Positions 17,292-26,485 are shown, counted from the stretch's first letter. The stretch is 64,000 nucleotides of DNA from Thalassospira marina (GCF_002844375.1 NZ_CP024200.1:540001-604000), one strand, 5' to 3'. A program made the numbers and translations. The notes: generated by a model not told the origin, from the letters alone.

Positions 17292-18317
17292 ATGGGATAT
17301 AAACTGAAACTGGCGGCACTTTGCCTGCCTGTGGCGGGCATGCTGTTTGCCATGTCGGCCCAGGCGGCAACCACCCTTGAAACCGTAAAGGAACGTGGCC
17401 GGCTGATTTGCGGGGCCAGCCAGGGGACGCCAGGTTTTGGCGCACCTGATGATAACGGATACTGGCGCGGGCTGGACATTGAAACCTGCCGGGCGGTTGC
17501 CGTTGCCGTGCTGGGCGATAAGGATGCGGTTGATTTTGTGCCGCTTTCCGGGCAGCAGCGCATTCCCGCCCTTCAAACCGGGGAAATTGATATTCTGCCC
17601 CGCACCCTGACCTGGACATTGCAGCGCGATGCCAATGGCATCAACTTTACCCAGCCGAATTATTATGAATTTACCGGCTTCATGATGCCCAAATCCCTTG
17701 GCATCACGCGGGTTGAGGACATGGCCGGGGCATCGGTTTGTGTGCAAACTGGGTCAACAACCGAAGTTGTCGTCAATGATGTGTCAACCAAACACAAACT
17801 CGACCTGCAACCGGTTGTTTTTGATAATACATCTGCTGCCCGGCAGGCATTTTTCTCGGGCCGGTGCGATGCGCTGATCACAGATGCCGGGGCACTGGCA
17901 TCAACACGGGCCAGCATGGCCAAAAACCCTGATGATTATATCATCTTTCCTGCCACCCCCTATGTCGATGCCCTGACACCGGCGGTACGGCAGGGCGATG
18001 ATCAATGGATGGATATTGTCCGCTGGTCCATTCAGGCCCTGATCGCGGCAGAAAATTTTGGCATTACCCAGGCCAATGTCGATGACATGCTGCAAAGCAA
18101 GGACCCGCGTATTGTGCGTTTTCTGGGTGTTGACCCCGGCAATGGCACATCCCTTGGCCTGAAGGATGATTTTGCCTATCAGATTATCAAGGCGCTGGGC
18201 AATTACGGCGAGATTTTTGATCGCAATGTGGGCAAGGACAGCCCGTTGAAACTTGAACGTGGCTATAATGCCCTGTTCAAGGATGGCGGTATGATGCTTC
18301 CTCTGGCGTTTCAATAA
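17292..18317 (+). CDS. Amino-acid ABC transporter substrate-binding protein (AapJ-like)
   Basis: A 341-residue periplasmic protein with a signal peptide (LAALCLPVAGMLFAMSAQA, cleavage near residue 25). The mature start TLETVKERGRLICGASQG and the segments GLDIETCRAVAVAVLGD and FTQPNYYEFTGFMM are characteristic of AapJ/BztA general or polar amino-acid receptors. AGGAGG lies just before the ATG. It begins 53 bases after the beta-lyase stop and is followed by two permeases and an ATPase with tiny gaps. The ligand may be a sulfur-containing amino acid, judged only from the beta-lyase neighbour. Confidence 0.9.
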   Translation: MGYKLKLAALCLPVAGMLFAMSAQAATTLETVKERGRLICGASQGTPGFGAPDDNGYWRGLDIETCRAVAVAVLGDKDAVDFVPLSGQQRIPALQTGEIDILPRTLTWTLQRDANGINFTQPNYYEFTGFMMPKSLGITRVEDMAGASVCVQTGSTTEVVVNDVSTKHKLDLQPVVFDNTSAARQAFFSGRCDALITDAGALASTRASMAKNPDDYIIFPATPYVDALTPAVRQGDDQWMDIVRWSIQALIAAENFGITQANVDDMLQSKDPRIVRFLGVDPGNGTSLGLKDDFAYQIIKALGNYGEIFDRNVGKDSPLKLERGYNALFKDGGMMLPLAFQ

Positions 18318-18320
18318 GCC

Positions 18321-19463
18321 ATGTTACAGTCCCTTTGGTATTCGGACCGGTTCCGAAGCTGGATCATGCAGATCGCCCTTTTGGGCGCTCTGCTGGGGCT
18401 TCTGTACTGGATCGCGGGCAACACAATCACCAATCTGGCCGAACGCGGTATTCGCACGGGGTTTGATTTTCTGGCCCATCCGGCGCGCTTCCCGATTTCG
18501 GAAAGTGTGGTGCATTACACCCCGTCAGATAGCTTTTTGTGGGCTTTTGTGGTTGGGGTGGCCAACACGCTCTGGCTATCCGTCATCACGCTGGTTCTGG
18601 CAACGGCGGGCGGGTTGTTCCTGGCCCTGGCGCAACTGGCAAAACACCCGCTTTTATCGCGGTTGGCGGTTGGGTATGTCACGCTTTTTCGCAACATTCC
18701 GCTGATTGTGCAGTTGCTGTTTTTCTATGGTTTGGCAACGTCGGTTTTTCCCGCCCCGCGCGATGCGTTTGAACCATTGCCAGGTGTGTTTTTATCCCTG
18801 CGCGGGGTTTATGCCCCTGGTCTGGTGATGGGGGCCGGGGGCGGATGGGTAATTGCGGCATCAATTGTACTGCTGCTTGTTACCATCTGGCTGGGGAACC
18901 GCCGTTTTCGTGATGTATCCCTGGTGCGGCGCATTCCATCCTTTGTCGGGATTTGGCTGGTGGGCACGGTGATAATTGGCTGGCTGGCCGATGTGCCGCT
19001 GCATCTTGAAAGCCCGGTTTTGCATGGTCTTAATTTTCGCGGAGGGATGTATCTTTCGCCTGAATTTGCGGCAATTGTTGTGGGGCTTGCCCTTTATACC
19101 ACGGCCTTTACCGGCGAAATCATCCGTGGCGGGATCGAGGCGGTTGGCAAAGGCCAGTGGGAGGGGGGCCGTGCCCTTGGCCTGTGGGACAGGCAGATCA
19201 TGTTTCGCATCATTCTGCCCCAGGCATTGCGCATCATCGTGCCCCCTATGACCTCGCAATATCTTTCTACCGTGAAAAACACCACGCTGGCGGTTGCTGT
19301 TGGCTATCCCGAACTGGGGCTGGTGGTAAATACCGTCATCAATCAGACGGGGCAGGCGCTTGAAAGCATCATGGTGATGCTGGGTGTATTCCTGACGGTT
19401 TCCCTGACGGTATCGCTTTTCATGAACTGGTTTAACGCCCGCATTGCATTGGTGGAGCGCTAA
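18321..19463 (+). CDS. Amino-acid ABC transporter permease (AapQ-like)
   Basis: A 380-residue inner-membrane protein. The long form, with extra membrane segments before the HisM-type domain, is typical of AapQ. Motifs include LFRNIPLIVQLLFFYGLA near residue 115 and the EAA loop GGRALGLWDRQIMFRIILPQ near residue 285. It starts three bases after the binding-protein stop without its own clear ribosome site, suggesting coupled translation. It pairs with the next permease. Confidence 0.9.
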   Translation: MLQSLWYSDRFRSWIMQIALLGALLGLLYWIAGNTITNLAERGIRTGFDFLAHPARFPISESVVHYTPSDSFLWAFVVGVANTLWLSVITLVLATAGGLFLALAQLAKHPLLSRLAVGYVTLFRNIPLIVQLLFFYGLATSVFPAPRDAFEPLPGVFLSLRGVYAPGLVMGAGGGWVIAASIVLLLVTIWLGNRRFRDVSLVRRIPSFVGIWLVGTVIIGWLADVPLHLESPVLHGLNFRGGMYLSPEFAAIVVGLALYTTAFTGEIIRGGIEAVGKGQWEGGRALGLWDRQIMFRIILPQALRIIVPPMTSQYLSTVKNTTLAVAVGYPELGLVVNTVINQTGQALESIMVMLGVFLTVSLTVSLFMNWFNARIALVER

Positions 19464-19467
19464 TTCC

Positions 19468-20565
19468 ATGGCAAAAACACACGCAACTTCAAAAATACGG
19501 CCCCATCATTTGCAGCAACAACGTCTTTCTCCCTTCGCGCGGCTGTTGCAGTTAATGTTTGGCGACTGGCTGTCAATTTTGCTGACGTTGGTATCAATCG
19601 GTATTGTTATTGCCCTGATACCGGCCTTTCAGTGGGCGGTTTTAGATGCGCACTGGCAGGTGGCATCACCAGCGGAATGCCGCGAAGGTGGTGCCTGCTG
19701 GGCATTTATTTCGGCCAAACTGCAATTCATTCTGTTTGGCCTGTATCCCCCCGAAGAACAATGGCGCGCCATGATCGTGATTGGTCTGATTTTGGTGCTG
19801 GTTCTGGCAACTTTATCACCCAGAATGTGGGGCGGGCGGCTATTGGTGCTGTGGGCGCTGGGTATTGGTGCCATGCTGGTTTTGATGAATGGGGGCATTT
19901 TGGGCCTTGCCTATGTGCCAACGTCAAAATGGGGTGGCCTGCCGGTAACACTTTTGCTGGCGGTATTGTCACTGGGGCTGGCGTTTCCGTTTGCCATTGT
20001 CCTTGCCCTGGGGCGGCGCGGGTCTTTGCCGGTTATTCGCAATGTTTCGATTTTCATTATCGAAATCGTGCGGGGTTTGCCGCTGGTGGGCCTGTTATTT
20101 GTGGCTGCAATTTTGCTGCCGCTTTTCCTGCCGCCGGATTGGACGATTGACAAGCTGGGTCGCACATTGGCCGCGCTGACGGTTTTTGCCGCCGCCTACC
20201 TTGCCGAAGTCATTCGCGGGGGGCTGCAGGGCCTGCCATCAGGCCAGATAGAGGCCTCGCAGGCGCTGGGCATTCCTTACTGGAAAATGGTCTGGCATAT
20301 CGTTTTGCCACAGGCGATCCAGAAGGTTATTCCACCGCTGACCAATACCGCAATTGTGATGGTCAAGAATACCGCGCTGGTTTTGATCGTGGGTGTTTTT
20401 GACATGTTAAGTGCCGCACGCAGTGCCGCCACCGACCCGGCCTGGCCCGGCCCCTCGACCGAGGCCTACCTGTTTGTCGCCGGGATCTATTTTGTCATCT
20501 GTTACGGCATTGCGGCCTATTCCCGCCATCTTGAAGCCGGCATAAATGCAAGGAACCATTCATGA
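19468..20565 (+). CDS. Amino-acid ABC transporter permease (AapM-like)
   Basis: A 365-residue membrane protein, the second permease of the importer. IEIVRGLPLVGLLFVAAILL lies near residue 200 and the EAA loop ASQALGIPYWKMVWHIVLPQ near residue 265. ATG 19468 is preferred over an upstream TTG in the same frame because it starts four bases after the preceding stop and avoids overlap. AapM/BztC proteins carry several extra N-terminal membrane segments, as here. Confidence 0.9.
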   Translation: MAKTHATSKIRPHHLQQQRLSPFARLLQLMFGDWLSILLTLVSIGIVIALIPAFQWAVLDAHWQVASPAECREGGACWAFISAKLQFILFGLYPPEEQWRAMIVIGLILVLVLATLSPRMWGGRLLVLWALGIGAMLVLMNGGILGLAYVPTSKWGGLPVTLLLAVLSLGLAFPFAIVLALGRRGSLPVIRNVSIFIIEIVRGLPLVGLLFVAAILLPLFLPPDWTIDKLGRTLAALTVFAAAYLAEVIRGGLQGLPSGQIEASQALGIPYWKMVWHIVLPQAIQKVIPPLTNTAIVMVKNTALVLIVGVFDMLSAARSAATDPAWPGPSTEAYLFVAGIYFVICYGIAAYSRHLEAGINARNHS

Positions 20566-21299
20566 CCCATGCCATTGATGTTCAGGGCCTGAACAAATAT
20601 TACGGTGCCTATCATGCGCTGCGCGATGTTGATTTTTGCGTGTCCGAACGTGAACGCGTGGTGATTTGCGGGCCGTCAGGGTCAGGTAAATCCACGCTGA
20701 TTCGCTGTCTTAACAAACTGGAATCCCATGATTCCGGCCGGGTTACGATCCGCGGGATCGAACTTGGCGATAATTTGCGCGATCTCGATGAAATCCGCCG
20801 CGAAGCAGGCATGGTGTTTCAGCATTTTAACCTGTTTCCGCATTTAACCGTGTTGGAAAACTGTGCGCTGCCTCAAATCCTGTCGCGCAAAACCAGCCGC
20901 AAGGAGGCCGAAGACCGTGCCCGTGATTACCTTGACCGCGTTCAGATTTTAAGCCAGGCGGCCAAGTTTCCCGGTCAGTTATCAGGTGGGCAGCAACAGC
21001 GTGCGGCCATTGCCCGTGCCCTGTGCATGGAACCGAAAATCATGCTGTTCGACGAGCCGACATCCGCCCTTGACCCTGAAATGATTGGCGAGGTGCTTGA
21101 TACCATGGTGGCCCTTGCCGAAGGCGGAATGACGATGGTGGTGGTCACCCACGAAATGGGTTTTGCCCGCCGGGTGGCCGACCGCGTTGTTTATATGGAG
21201 GCAGGCGAAATTGTGGAAACCGCAACACCTGATGCCTTTTTTGACAACCCGCAGGATGAAAGAAGCCAGCGGTTTTTATCACGCCTGGTAAAGGCTTGA
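20562..21299 (+). CDS. Amino-acid ABC transporter ATP-binding protein (AapP-like)
   Basis: A 245-residue ABC ATPase with Walker A GPSGSGKST (about residue 39), Q-loop VFQHFNLFPHLTV, signature LSGGQQQR, Walker B IMLFDEPTSALDPE and the H-loop VVVTHEMGFA. It overlaps the AapM-like gene by four bases (ATGA). It supplies energy to the two permeases and closes the operon. No clear terminator follows; only a weak CCGAA/TTCGG repeat is seen at 21321-21338. Confidence 0.93.
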   Translation: MTHAIDVQGLNKYYGAYHALRDVDFCVSERERVVICGPSGSGKSTLIRCLNKLESHDSGRVTIRGIELGDNLRDLDEIRREAGMVFQHFNLFPHLTVLENCALPQILSRKTSRKEAEDRARDYLDRVQILSQAAKFPGQLSGGQQQRAAIARALCMEPKIMLFDEPTSALDPEMIGEVLDTMVALAEGGMTMVVVTHEMGFARRVADRVVYMEAGEIVETATPDAFFDNPQDERSQRFLSRLVKA

Positions 21300-21418
21300 T
21301 TGTTTAAAGAAGCAGACGGACCGAAACCAGCGGTTCGGAAGATCAAACAGATACGTATTTGAATTCCAAATCGGACAGCCATATCACAGGTTTGATCAAT
21401 CTACCGTCGTGTTTTTTG

Positions 21419-22171
21419 TTAACTTGCATCATGGAAAATAATGCCAACGGTGTGGCGCATTCCGCTGCGCACCCGGCTGACACCATGGCGCAAATTAACC
21501 CGGTAGGTGCCTTTTGTGCCACGCACAGGCCGGTTGCGCACGGCAAAGACGACGGCATCGCCTTTTTGCAGGGGAATAACGTCAACCCGGCTTTGCATGC
21601 GCGGGCGCTGTTCGGTCAGGCAAAATTCGCCGCCGGTAAAATCGTGTCCCGGTTCGGATAGCAGGATGGCGACCTGTATGGGAAAAACCAGATCGCCATA
21701 AAGGTCCTGATGCAGGCAGTTAAAATCACCCGCCACATATTGCAATAATAGCGGGGTGGGGCGTTTCTGGCCGGCCTGATGGCATTGCGCCAGATAATCC
21801 GCATGGCGGTCAGGATAGGATTGTTCAATGCCCATGCTTTTGTTCCATGCATTGGCAAGGCCGCTAAAGCGGGGATAAAGGGCTGTGCGTAATTCCCCGA
21901 TCAGGTTTGGCAGGGGGTAATTGAAATATCGATATTCTCCTTTGCCAAATCCATGCCGGGCCATGATTACATGGCTGCGAAAATGCTTTTCATCGGGATA
22001 AAGCGCTGCCAGCGCATTACATTCGCTGTCAGACAATAATTTTGGCAGGGTGGTGCAGCCAAAATTATTCATTTCCTCGTTTATTGCGGCCCAGTCATAG
22101 GCATCGATGCGGGTTCTGACGTCTGGCGCATCGTCTGCCAATGCGGATTTGTCGGTTTCATAATCTGTCAC
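21419..22171 (-). CDS. 2-oxoglutarate/Fe(II)-dependent oxygenase next to ada
   Basis: A 250-residue soluble protein, counted from a GTG start at 22171 with a GGAAAG ribosome site; a TTG at 22231 is the other option. It has the complete 2OG-Fe(II) set in prolyl-4-hydroxylase-like order: HQD (H154, D156), a distal histidine in RHGVSRV (H229), and an arginine ten residues later (R239) for 2-oxoglutarate, ending GIIFHDA. It is not AlkB, whose conserved sequence differs. It lies 151 bases downstream of ada in the same direction, so a role in alkylation damage or in oxidative repair of nucleic acid or protein is possible. The substrate is unknown. Confidence 0.8.
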   Translation of the reverse strand: MTDYETDKSALADDAPDVRTRIDAYDWAAINEEMNNFGCTTLPKLLSDSECNALAALYPDEKHFRSHVIMARHGFGKGEYRYFNYPLPNLIGELRTALYPRFSGLANAWNKSMGIEQSYPDRHADYLAQCHQAGQKRPTPLLLQYVAGDFNCLHQDLYGDLVFPIQVAILLSEPGHDFTGGEFCLTEQRPRMQSRVDVIPLQKGDAVVFAVRNRPVRGTKGTYRVNLRHGVSRVRSGMRHTVGIIFHDAS

Positions 22172-22322
22172 GGGGATGGTCTTTCCGTTTTGTCTGCATT
22201 TTTGCAGGCAACATGTTTGCCACACCGCCAAATGGCGGCGGAGATGCTAGGTAATAAGGTTATGGCGATGTCACGATCTTCCTGGTTTTGAGGTTCGGAT
22301 CGCCGGGTTAATCGCCAATAAT

Positions 22323-23405
22323 TCAAGCCGCGTGGATGGCTTCGCGCGCCAGCAGGGCACGTTTGCGTTCCACCCCCCACGCATATCCCGACAGGGCACC
22401 ATCGGTGCGCACAACCCGGTGGCAGGGGATGGCAACGGCAATATTGTTTGCGGCGCAGGCACCGGCCACCGCACGCACCGATTTGGGCGATCCGATATGC
22501 CGGGCGATTTCGGCATACGAGGCGGTTGTCCCAACCGGAATTTCCTGCAATGCCAGCCAGACACGTTGCTGAAATGCCGTACCGCGCACATCAAGCGGCA
22601 GGTCAAGCCCTATGCCCGGATGTTCGACAAAACCAACAACCTTGGCAATGGTGGCTTCGTAATCTTCGTCCGCCCCAATAAGCTGTGCTTTTGGAAAGCG
22701 ATCCTGTAGGTTACGCAGCAATTCATCGGGGTCATCACCCAGCAGGATCGTGGCGATCCCCTTTGTGCTGGATGCCACCAAAATCGTACCAAGGCTGGTT
22801 TCGCCAATGGCAAAGCGAATTTCTTCATTGGCCCCACCGGCACGATATTGCGATGGTGTCATACCTAAAATGCTGGTCGCTTTTTCATAAAACCGGCCGC
22901 TGGAATTAAAACCGGCATCATAAAATGTTTCGGTAATGCTGGCACCCGATGACAGGCCGTCGCGCACCTTTTGGGCGCGATGGGCCGATGCGTAATCCTT
23001 TGGTGTCAGGCCGGTTATTGCTTTGAAAATCCGGTGAAAATAGCTGGGGCTAAGCCCAACTGCATTTGCCAGATCATCAAGCGATGGCTGTTCTTCACAT
23101 TCCTCGATCATTCTGCAGGCGCGCGCCACCAGGGCAACATTTTCGCCATCTTGCGATGATCCATCGGGGTTGCAGCGTTTACAGGGCCGAAACCCGGTTG
23201 CCCTGGCATGGGCCAGGGTATCGTGCAGCAGCACATTTTTGGGATTGGCCTTGCGTGACGGACAGGACGGCCGGCAATAAACCCCGGTCGTGGTCACGGA
23301 ATACCAAAACTGACCATCTGCTGATTTGTCGCGCACAAGAATGCGCGCCCATCGCGGGTCTTCGGCAACCGGTATCAAATGTATTTTGCCGTGTGCGTCG
23401 TTCAT
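22323..23405 (-). CDS. ada: Bifunctional Ada: methyl-phosphotriester sensor, AraC-type activator, O6-methylguanine transferase
   Basis: A 360-residue DNA repair protein and regulator. The N-terminal zinc domain keeps all four cysteines, C44, C48 (GVYCRPSCPSRK), C75 and C78 (FRPCKRC); C44 matches the residue that accepts methyl groups from phosphotriesters. An AraC-type helix-turn-helix follows (SLDDLANAVGLSPSYFHRIF, about 108-127). The C-terminal methyltransferase domain has the IPCHRVV site with C328, and LSGYAWGVERKRALL after it. Methylated Ada activates its own and other alkylation-response genes. A 30-base element shared with the flavin reductase promoter lies 75 bases upstream. Confidence 0.96.
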   Translation of the reverse strand: MNDAHGKIHLIPVAEDPRWARILVRDKSADGQFWYSVTTTGVYCRPSCPSRKANPKNVLLHDTLAHARATGFRPCKRCNPDGSSQDGENVALVARACRMIEECEEQPSLDDLANAVGLSPSYFHRIFKAITGLTPKDYASAHRAQKVRDGLSSGASITETFYDAGFNSSGRFYEKATSILGMTPSQYRAGGANEEIRFAIGETSLGTILVASSTKGIATILLGDDPDELLRNLQDRFPKAQLIGADEDYEATIAKVVGFVEHPGIGLDLPLDVRGTAFQQRVWLALQEIPVGTTASYAEIARHIGSPKSVRAVAGACAANNIAVAIPCHRVVRTDGALSGYAWGVERKRALLAREAIHAA

Positions 23406-23479
23406 TGTCCGTACTTTCTATATGGTGTCAGAAAGAATAACTGATATTCCGCCGATTATCCTGCTGAACTGCATCTGCG

Positions 23480-23509
23480 GCACTCCGGTTATTGTTTTTA
23501 AATCGAACG
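23480..23509 (-). promoter_or_regulatory. Shared promoter element, copy upstream of ada
   Basis: Thirty bases that match a second copy at 24319-24348 in 27 positions. Read on the minus strand it starts CGTTCGATTTAAAAACAATA and ends ACCGGAGTGC. It lies 75 bases before the ada start. Similar placement before the flavin reductase gene suggests a common regulator-binding or promoter element, possibly for methylated Ada. Confidence 0.6.
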
Positions 23510-23585
23510 AAGTTTTCCTGCTATGCCGTTCCGGTTCGTTTGCTGCGCGAAACCAATGGGTTAGCCCCGCGCAGCAAACATAAAA

Positions 23586-24263
23586 TCAATCTGCCAACAG
23601 ACGTGTTTGATGCGCCCGGTCAAAGTCGGGTGTGCGATAAAGCTCTTCTGCAATCTCGCCCAGGCGGGAGGTATGAAGCTTTGGCCCCAGCCCGTAAAAC
23701 TCCTGGAAATTCATGATCAGGGGGCTCCATTTATCCGGGTCGATCCGGTTGGGATTGCCTTCCATCAAAATGGTTTCGTCCACATGAATGCGGGTGATGC
23801 GGGCTTCCAGAATGGCAATATATCCCCCCAATGGACCGTCCTGATCATAACCGTGTTCATGTTCAAGAACGGCTTCCATCTGAACCGGGCACTCTGCGGC
23901 GCGCGGCGGTGTGACTGTTTCTGACGGCACCGGGGTTAGCCCTGCGGTCTCGAACTTGTTTTTGACATGGTAATAACCGCGCTTGATTTTATCGTCCGGT
24001 ACCGGGTTGGAACCGGTTGTCCGTGCGATGCGGTCCACCGCGCCGACTTGCGCGGGCGATGCAAGGTTGATCACCATTTGCCCGGTACGGCGCATATTTT
24101 CCACGGTTTTGGAAATCGCCTGCAGGCCCAAATGGCAGCGCCAGCCAATCCAGAAAACCGATGACATGGGGGCAAGGTTAAACGTGCCGTCTTCATTTTC
24201 CGTGCTGATCAGGGCAACCGGCGTGCCGAAATAAAGAATGGAGGGGCTGGAAATAACATGCAT
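23586..24263 (-). CDS. Flavin reductase-family (FMN-binding split barrel) protein
   Basis: A 225-residue protein. The N-terminal half shows the split-barrel flavin-reductase pattern: GTPVALISTENEDGTFNLAPM followed by SSVFWIGWRCHLGLQA, then VINLASPAQVGAVDRIA. Members bind FMN and reduce it with NAD(P)H or act as short flavoprotein oxygenase partners. The start has AAGGAG. It is transcribed toward ada but about 180 bases separate them and ada has its own promoter element; this gene carries the second copy of that element, so the two may be co-regulated. The electron acceptor is unknown. Confidence 0.8.
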   Translation of the reverse strand: MHVISSPSILYFGTPVALISTENEDGTFNLAPMSSVFWIGWRCHLGLQAISKTVENMRRTGQMVINLASPAQVGAVDRIARTTGSNPVPDDKIKRGYYHVKNKFETAGLTPVPSETVTPPRAAECPVQMEAVLEHEHGYDQDGPLGGYIAILEARITRIHVDETILMEGNPNRIDPDKWSPLIMNFQEFYGLGPKLHTSRLGEIAEELYRTPDFDRAHQTRLLAD

Positions 24264-24318
24264 TTTAAATGCTCCTTATTGCGTGTGCGCTTTGAGATAG
24301 CGGCCCCGCATTGCCCAT

Positions 24319-24348
24319 GCACTCCGGTTCTTGTTTTTGAATCAAACG
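24319..24348 (-). promoter_or_regulatory. Shared promoter element, copy upstream of flavin reductase
   Basis: Second copy of the 30-base element at 23480-23509; on the minus strand it begins CGTTTGATTCAAAAACAAGA and ends ACCGGAGTGC. It lies 56 bases before the flavin reductase start. The rest of the 24264-24563 region contains no gene I can support. Confidence 0.6.
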
Positions 24349-24563
24349 GACTTCCTATTTGGACGCTGTAGCGGTCCCGAGGCCCGAAGTGACTGTATTT
24401 ATGCGCAATTTCCTAATTTCGATATCAGGGCAGGGAACGGAGTGAGGGGTGCAAGCGGCCTCCCTAAGGTGGCGTTCAAACGTTACCCAGGAGGAACCGA
24501 TGCCCGCATTCATCCCCCCCGCAATCCCATTGTGGTCTGGCCCGTTCCGCGCCATGCGCGTTC

Positions 24564-25283
24564 ATGCCGCGCGGTAGTCACGCCAGCCAACACGAAACAA
24601 ACCTGCCGGTGCTAGACCGCAATATGCTGGTAAAAGGCATGGGAATGTTGCTTGCGCGGCAGGATGACCCGGCAATCTGGCTATCATCAGAGGCAGAGCG
24701 CGCGGCATCATTAAATGCGTTTCTGAAATATCGTCCGGCAGGTGATATCTGTGTTTTTGCCTATGGCTCGCTGATCTGGAACCCGGCGATTAAAACCATG
24801 GATCAATGTGTTGCCCGATTATCGGGCTGGCATCGGTTATTTTGCCTGTCGATGACGGCAGGGCGCGGAACGGCGGCCCTGCCGGGGTTGGCGCTGGGCC
24901 TTGATCATGGCGGGGATTGTCTGGGTATTGCCTATCGGATTGCGCAAAAGGATGTGCAGTCGGAACTTTCGATCCTGTGGAGCCGCGAGATGTTGCTGGG
25001 CGGATATATCCCCAAATGGGTCGAAATAACGGATCAGGATGGTCATCCAGTTGCCAATGCAATGACCTTTGTAATTGATCCTTCCCATCGCAACTATGCC
25101 GGTGACCTTTCAACACCCGCCATTATCCGCCGCTTGGCAACGGCAGCAGGAAGCTGGGGCAGTGCGGCCGATTATCTGTTTCGGACATTAGCGGCTTTGC
25201 GAGAGCGTCAAATTCATGATGCTCACCAGGAAAAGATCGGTGTGCTTGTAACGTCTGCTTTGCAATGCGCTGGTCAGGTTTGA
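24564..25283 (+). CDS. ChaC-like gamma-glutamylcyclotransferase
   Basis: A 239-residue cytoplasmic protein. The ChaC/GGCT substrate loop VFAYGSLIWNP near residue 64 is clear, as is the conserved glutamate in LWSREMLLGGY, the likely acid/base residue. Such enzymes cleave glutathione to 5-oxoproline and cysteinylglycine. The start is uncertain: ATG 24564 has no good ribosome site, and ATG 24624, closer to the domain, is also possible. It is divergent from the flavin reductase gene and appears to be monocistronic. Confidence 0.8.
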   Translation: MPRGSHASQHETNLPVLDRNMLVKGMGMLLARQDDPAIWLSSEAERAASLNAFLKYRPAGDICVFAYGSLIWNPAIKTMDQCVARLSGWHRLFCLSMTAGRGTAALPGLALGLDHGGDCLGIAYRIAQKDVQSELSILWSREMLLGGYIPKWVEITDQDGHPVANAMTFVIDPSHRNYAGDLSTPAIIRRLATAAGSWGSAADYLFRTLAALRERQIHDAHQEKIGVLVTSALQCAGQV

Positions 25284-25503
25284 TTTCCGCTTGGGGATAA
25301 GCACCCGTTCAACAGACATCATCCAAACCTGTTGAACCCCGATCAATCACGTGGTTTTGCCTTTTGGTTTTGATCATGAATGGGGCGGAATATAATCAGG
25401 TGCCCGTTAAAGGGGAAATTGAAGGCGATCATTGCCTTATCCGCCATCCGCAAGGGCGGAAACATGACGTAACTCACCATAAATCCGGCACCGCATTTGG
25501 CAT

Positions 25504-25537
25504 AAAAAAGCCCCCCACCGGATCGGACAGGGGGCTT
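25504..25537 (-). terminator. Terminator of the UPF0173 hydrolase gene
   Basis: Stem AGCCCCC/GGGGGCT (25509-25515 and 25530-25536) followed on the minus strand by TTTTT, 22 bases after the gene end. The preceding 220 bases back to the ChaC-like gene hold nothing else recognisable. Confidence 0.85.
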
Positions 25538-25558
25538 GAAAAGGCTATAACACCAACT

Positions 25559-26257
25559 TTAAAGGTCGATGCTGTCACCCGGTTTCGGTGTCAGGACGGT
25601 TACGCCAGAACCCTGCAGGCCATGGGTGAATTTGTCTGCTGTGGCATCAAGCAGGCCAAATGTGCCGTAATGGCACGGGATGACCTTGCCAAATTCAAAA
25701 TAGCGACGCACGGCCGTTGCTGCGATTTCACCATTCATGGTGAAACGGTCGCCAATCGGCACCAGCCCGATATCAGGGCTGTGGAATTCCTGGATCAATG
25801 CCATGTCCGAGAAAATGTCCGTATCGCCCATATGATAGACGCTGGGGCCATCCTTTGGCTTCACGATCAGGCCGTTGGGATTGCCAAGATAAATATTGGT
25901 CCCGTTTTCCATGATGCCCGATGAATGATGCGCCTGGGTAAAGACGACGCGGAAATCATCGCAATCAATGCCGCCGCCGGTATTGCCGGGGTTTACATTG
26001 CTAACCCCTTTGGTGCCCAGATAATCGCAAATTTCCGGGTTGGAAACGACCTGCGCGCCAGTCTTTTTGGCGATATCAGCAGTGTCCCCCAAATGATCGC
26101 CATGACCATGGGTCAACAGAATGTGGGTTACACCCTTGGCGACATCGTCAACATTCCCGGTAAAAAGCGGGTTTCCAGACAAAAATGGGTCAAAAAGGAT
26201 GGAAGTGGAAGCGAATTCAAGCTTGAAGGCGGAGTGGCCGTACCATGTCAGTTTCAT
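25559..26257 (-). CDS. UPF0173-type metallo-beta-lactamase-fold hydrolase
   Basis: A 232-residue metal-dependent hydrolase beginning MKLTWYGHSAFKLE. The zinc motif THGHGDHLGD lies near residue 51, with further ligands in AHHSSG near 115 and MGDTDIF near 145. These match the UPF0173/YtkL group, whose members are often annotated as L-ascorbate lactonase-like without proof. ATG 26257 has a GGAG ribosome site; the open frame extends 11 codons further without similarity. It is a single-gene unit with its own terminator. The natural substrate is not known. Confidence 0.85.
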   Translation of the reverse strand: MKLTWYGHSAFKLEFASTSILFDPFLSGNPLFTGNVDDVAKGVTHILLTHGHGDHLGDTADIAKKTGAQVVSNPEICDYLGTKGVSNVNPGNTGGGIDCDDFRVVFTQAHHSSGIMENGTNIYLGNPNGLIVKPKDGPSVYHMGDTDIFSDMALIQEFHSPDIGLVPIGDRFTMNGEIAATAVRRYFEFGKVIPCHYGTFGLLDATADKFTHGLQGSGVTVLTPKPGDSIDL

Positions 26258-26485
26258 GTGCTTTCTCCAGTTCTTATGCCTGTGGGGCATATGGTAACAC
26301 CCACAGAACCGTAACGGTTATGGCGCTAGAATAATATGTTTGAGCGGCGATTTTAAGGAAAATCCCGTACAGACATTTTAAGACAAAATATCACCTTTTT
26401 ATTTTTGTTCTATTTATGTCTTGATTCATTGCCGGTGCTGTTCAATGATCGTACTTTGCATCAATGCCTGAAAAGGGAGGTTCCC

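Noticed and set aside
23480..24348. Possible small transposon flanked by direct repeats around the flavin reductase gene
   Set aside because: The two 30-bp copies are each located at a promoter distance before a gene in the same orientation, there is no transposase and no inverted ends, so a shared promoter element is the simpler reading.
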